From NCBI RefSeq assembly GCF_900113865.1, contig NZ_FOQY01000025.1:1-64000 (forward strand): a stretch of DNA of 64,000 nt, written 5' to 3'. Below are positions 61,204 through 64,000 of this stretch, in pieces. Positions within the stretch are counted from its first letter, which is position 1, and every line of letters starts with the position of its first letter. Under the pieces are notes generated by a model. That model ran no database searches. It was not told where the DNA came from and saw only the letters and a program-made list of their open reading frames with translations. This DNA is from Streptosporangium canum (GTDB lineage Bacteria; Actinomycetota; Actinomycetes; Streptosporangiales; Streptosporangiaceae). Both the position numbers and the translations under genes were made by a program.

Positions 61204-63297
61204 GTGACTCGACCCCCCAGGTTACTGAAAGCACTGATCGCAGCGGTGGTGCTGATCCCGATCGGCATCGCCTCCGTCCCCGCCGCCGCCGACCCCTCTC
61301 CCCAGCCCGAGCATCCCTGGCGCCTGAACCACTGGCCCCAGACCCAGCCCTGGCAGCAGGACGGACCCGCGGCCACGCTGCGCGCCAAGCCCGGCGGCCC
61401 GGCCCCGATCGACCCGCAGAACTGGAAGAACCCGGACCACATGACGTGGGCCGACTACAAGAAGCCGCCGGGCACCACCTGGGCCGATCCCGCGGTCAAG
61501 GGTTCCAAGCGCACCTTCCGCGGCGCGCTGGTCCTGCTCGACTACCCCAACCAGCCGTTCGTGGTCACCCAGCCCCAGGGGTCGACGGTCTTCAAGAACC
61601 CCAGCGCCGAGGCCCACGACATCCCACGCGAGCAGGTCGCCGGGTTCTACAAGGACTTCCTCAACACCCCCAACCAGCTCAACCGGGGCCACACCATCCA
61701 CGAGTACTGGATGGAGGACTCCGGGGGCCGTTACGGCGTCGACCTGACCGCCTTCGGCCCGTACCAGATGCCGGGCAAGTCCCACGAGTACGCCATGGAG
61801 TTCCAGGCGGGCACCGGCTGCCCAGCGGGCGACAGCTGCGACAAGAACATCAGGACCGACGGGCGGGCCGCGTGGGTCGGCGCCGAGGGCCCGGAGATCC
61901 CCGCCGGGTTCGACTTCGTCTTCTTCCTGAGCGCCGGCCAGGACGAGTCGGCCACCTGGCAGGAGTTCGGGCCGATCAAGTTCCCGGCCAAGGAGGCGGT
62001 GACCGACGACTTCGGCCCGCCGGACCCGGCTCTGCCCAACTGGGCCGATACCCGGTACGTGGAGTGGACCTCCTGGGCCTCGGCCTCCTCCATCTGGCCC
62101 AACGCCGGCGGCGGATCGTCCACCCAGGCCGAGAGCTCGGGCCAGGGCGTCTACGCCCACGAGCTCAGCCACATCCTCGGCATCGGCGACAACTACAACA
62201 ACCCGTTCGGGGTGCCGCCGCGCCGGGCCTACACCGGTATCTGGGAGATGCTCAGCCGGGGCAGCTTCAACGGGCCGGGCGGCCCGCACAGCCGCTGGAT
62301 GATCCCGCCCACCGGCGGCGGTTCCATGGGCGCCCAGCACATGCTCCGCAACAAGATCAAGCTTGAGATGGTGGACGAGCGGAACGTGCTGCGCCTGTCC
62401 CGCGCGGCGCTGGCGGAGTCCGGTCTCGTCGTGGCCAAGGTGACCGCCCGGGTGGCCCAGCCGGGGCCGACCGGCCTGTCCGGGGTCAACATCGCCTTCG
62501 GCGACGGCGACCGCAGCCCCGCCTGCGTCGTCGCCACCGACCCGTTCTGCGACGGCGGCGGCTACGACAACTACACCGTCGAGGTCGTCGACCGGATGGG
62601 CGCCGACTCCTTCACCCCCGACTCCGGCGTGCTGCTGGCCAAGACGAAGAACGCCGACCGCGCGCCCTTCGAGTGGGTCGTCGACGCCAACCCCCAGGAC
62701 ATCGGCATGACCGACTACGTCCTGCCCGACGGCACCGCCGTGCCCATCACGATCGGCGACTACCGCCAGCTGTCGGACGCCCTGTTCCACGCGGGCGCCG
62801 ACTCCGGGTCCGAGTTCGAGTACGTGGACGAGGCCAACAGGCTCCACTTCTACGTCCTCGACCTGCAGCGTGACCGCGAGGGCATCCTGTCCTACACGGT
62901 GGCCGTCCGCTCCCTGGACGGCGCCGGGCCGCAGAGACGCGGCGTGAAGCTGCTGCCCGCCGCCGGGATCCCCGACGGCAAGGGCCTGTCCTCCTGCCGG
63001 TTCCCGCTGTTCAACACCGGCAGGTCCGCCCCCGCCCAGGGGCAGCACCCCGAGGACGTGAGCGGCTACCTCAAGAGCGACGTCTACCGGCTGTCGGCCA
63101 CCGTCGAGGGCGGCGGCTGGACGGCCTCGGTGCCCAACCGGCTCGCCACCGCCGATTTCGGCAAGCAGGCACTGGTGGACGTCAAGGCCCAGCGCGCCTC
63201 CGGGGGCAGCCGCCTGGCCAAGGTCACGCTGACCGCCACCTCCGAGAGCGACCCGTCCAAGACCGCCAAGGCCACCTGTCACGTGATCGGCCTGTAG
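61204..63297 (+). CDS. Secreted M6-type metalloprotease (immune-inhibitor-A-like)
   Basis: A 697-residue secreted protease. The signal peptide is LLKALIAAVVLIPIGIASVP, cut near AAADPS. A propeptide-like region comes before the catalytic zinc motif HELSHILGIGDN (HExxH at 319-323), which has the M6-family third ligand region a few residues on. YTGIWEMLSRGSFNG is the met-turn-like part. About 300 C-terminal residues form beta modules. M6 enzymes degrade host or environmental proteins outside the cell. GTG 61204 is the start. A perfect palindromic terminator follows. Confidence 0.9.
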   Translation: MTRPPRLLKALIAAVVLIPIGIASVPAAADPSPQPEHPWRLNHWPQTQPWQQDGPAATLRAKPGGPAPIDPQNWKNPDHMTWADYKKPPGTTWADPAVKGSKRTFRGALVLLDYPNQPFVVTQPQGSTVFKNPSAEAHDIPREQVAGFYKDFLNTPNQLNRGHTIHEYWMEDSGGRYGVDLTAFGPYQMPGKSHEYAMEFQAGTGCPAGDSCDKNIRTDGRAAWVGAEGPEIPAGFDFVFFLSAGQDESATWQEFGPIKFPAKEAVTDDFGPPDPALPNWADTRYVEWTSWASASSIWPNAGGGSSTQAESSGQGVYAHELSHILGIGDNYNNPFGVPPRRAYTGIWEMLSRGSFNGPGGPHSRWMIPPTGGGSMGAQHMLRNKIKLEMVDERNVLRLSRAALAESGLVVAKVTARVAQPGPTGLSGVNIAFGDGDRSPACVVATDPFCDGGGYDNYTVEVVDRMGADSFTPDSGVLLAKTKNADRAPFEWVVDANPQDIGMTDYVLPDGTAVPITIGDYRQLSDALFHAGADSGSEFEYVDEANRLHFYVLDLQRDREGILSYTVAVRSLDGAGPQRRGVKLLPAAGIPDGKGLSSCRFPLFNTGRSAPAQGQHPEDVSGYLKSDVYRLSATVEGGGWTASVPNRLATADFGKQALVDVKAQRASGGSRLAKVTLTATSESDPSKTAKATCHVIGL

Positions 63298-63332
63298 AGG
63301 GCCCTGCGGAAGGCCGCAGGAGTCCCGGAAGG

Positions 63333-63374
63333 GCGGTGACGGGGTACGGCGGGCCCGCCGTACCCCGTCACCGC
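63333..63374 (+). terminator. Perfect 42-base palindrome, terminator
   Basis: The 21 bases 63333-63353 (GCGGTGACGGGGTACGGCGG plus G) are exactly complementary in inverse to 63354-63374. On RNA this is a very stable hairpin 36 bases after the protease stop. It may also work as a boundary before the next STAND gene. Confidence 0.9.
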
Positions 63375-63465
63375 GGCCGGGCATCTGGTTGAATCAATCT
63401 TGAGACAACACGTCGGCTGAGTCGGGGGGCCGCGGGCGTGCCGCGGTTTTCTCCGGGGGGTGTGG

Positions 63466-64000
63466 ATGCCCGGGCCGTCAAACGTGCCTGATCATCGTGG
63501 TCCGCGACCGCCGAGGCGGTCGATCTCGCTGGCGGCCCCCGCCGCGGCGGGAATCGCCGCCGCGGTGGCCAGCATCCTGGCCACGTCGCTGGATGTCTGG
63601 GACCTGCCCACCGAGGCCAAGGTGGGCGTCACCGTGCTCGCCGCCCTCCTGGTCGGCCTGCTCACCTGGGCGACCGCCGGCAGCCGGGCGGAGAAGCCCG
63701 CCGCCGGAGACGGCCCGTCCTGGCGCCCGCCCGACCAGTGGCCCCCGGTCTCCGCGCACTTCACCGGGCGGACCGAGTCGCTGGCGGAGCTGCGCCGGGT
63801 GTTCGCCGGCCACCAGCGCTCCCGTGGCCGCGACGAGGACAACTCGCCGCTGGTCGTCTCGGTGTACGGCAGAGGCGGGGTGGGCAAGTCCATGCTCATC
63901 GCCAGGTTCGGGCACGAGGTCGCCGACCGCTTCCCCGACGGGCGCCTCTACGCCGACCTGCGCGGCGCGGTGGAGGCGCCGATCCAGGCCGAGGAGGTGC
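63466..64000 (+). CDS. Membrane-anchored STAND/NB-ARC-type ATPase, truncated by the window edge
   Basis: At least 178 residues; the 3' end lies outside the window. Near the N-terminus two hydrophobic segments (SLAAPAAAGIAAAVASILAT and VGVTVLAALLVGLLTWATAG) form a hairpin membrane anchor. The soluble part has FTGRTESLAELRRVF and the P-loop VSVYGRGGVGKSMLIARFGH, typical of NB-ARC or SARP-type STAND proteins. ATG 63466 is used; GTG 63460 is equally close to the ribosome site. It resembles the sensor class found in the 18-24 kb island, but what it couples to cannot be seen. Confidence 0.82.
   Translation, partial: MPGPSNVPDHRGPRPPRRSISLAAPAAAGIAAAVASILATSLDVWDLPTEAKVGVTVLAALLVGLLTWATAGSRAEKPAAGDGPSWRPPDQWPPVSAHFTGRTESLAELRRVFAGHQRSRGRDEDNSPLVVSVYGRGGVGKSMLIARFGHEVADRFPDGRLYADLRGAVEAPIQAEEV

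Overview
The window is about 70% GC with actinobacterial codon use, many GTG starts and Shine-Dalgarno sites of the GGAGG type. The gene content (family 2B encapsulin, class F sortase, polyphosphate glucokinase, FxSxx RiPP system, DUF574-type methyltransferase, DUF5709 protein) points to a soil actinomycete. Streptosporangiales such as Streptosporangium or Nonomuraea is my inference; nothing here fixes the genus.

Layout. 1-9.9 kb: a decayed IS701-type transposase, then an accessory cluster with two MarR regulators, a TrmB/LuxR-type regulator, an epimerase, an acyl-CoA carboxylase beta subunit, a phosphopantetheinyl transferase and an alpha/beta hydrolase. It also holds two inverted copies of an unrecognised small-protein gene, which bracket the epimerase, the carboxylase and blocks of tandem repeats. 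This looks like the edge of a biosynthetic cluster. 9.9-17.5 kb: SGNH hydrolase, small membrane protein, RecQ, GH13 alpha-glucosidase, membrane protein.

17.7-27.9 kb is the most interesting region. A short gene on the minus strand encodes a 54-residue peptide ending in F-T-S-S-I, the FxSxx-COOH signature of cyclophane RiPP precursors (FxsA). Behind it on the same strand lie a SIR2-family protein and a STAND NTPase with helical repeats, joined by an ATGA overlap. Diverging from it is the NB-ARC/TPR protein FxsT. Further on lie a TetR regulator and an ATGA-coupled pair, the radical SAM maturase FxsB and a HExxH protein (probable peptide beta-hydroxylase). In described Fxs loci the companion effector is a TIR-like protein (FxsC); none is in the window, and a SIR2/STAND pair occupies the position next to the precursor. 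TIR and SIR2 domains are both known NAD-degrading immune effectors, so I propose a RiPP-linked conflict or defence island with an effector swap.

28-36 kb: MmpL transporter with TetR regulator and twin palindromic operators, NAD kinase, stress membrane protein, two CNNM/CBS membrane proteins. 36.3-39.2 kb: family 2B encapsulin shell and polyprenyl-synthase cargo, separated by a terpene-synthase relic and two strong hairpins. 39.4-50.7 kb: acyl-CoA dehydrogenase, methyltransferase, secreted protein, ABC-F protein, LacI regulator with its own operators, polyphosphate glucokinase, surface protein plus class F sortase, and a secreted GH6 cellulase behind a perfect CebR/CelR-type box. 51-64 kb: HrpA helicase, Uma2 nuclease-like protein, HAD hydrolase, DUF5709 protein, gamma-glutamyltransferase, ABC exporter with MarR regulator, amidohydrolase relic, secreted M6-type protease, and the start of another membrane-anchored STAND protein cut by the window edge.
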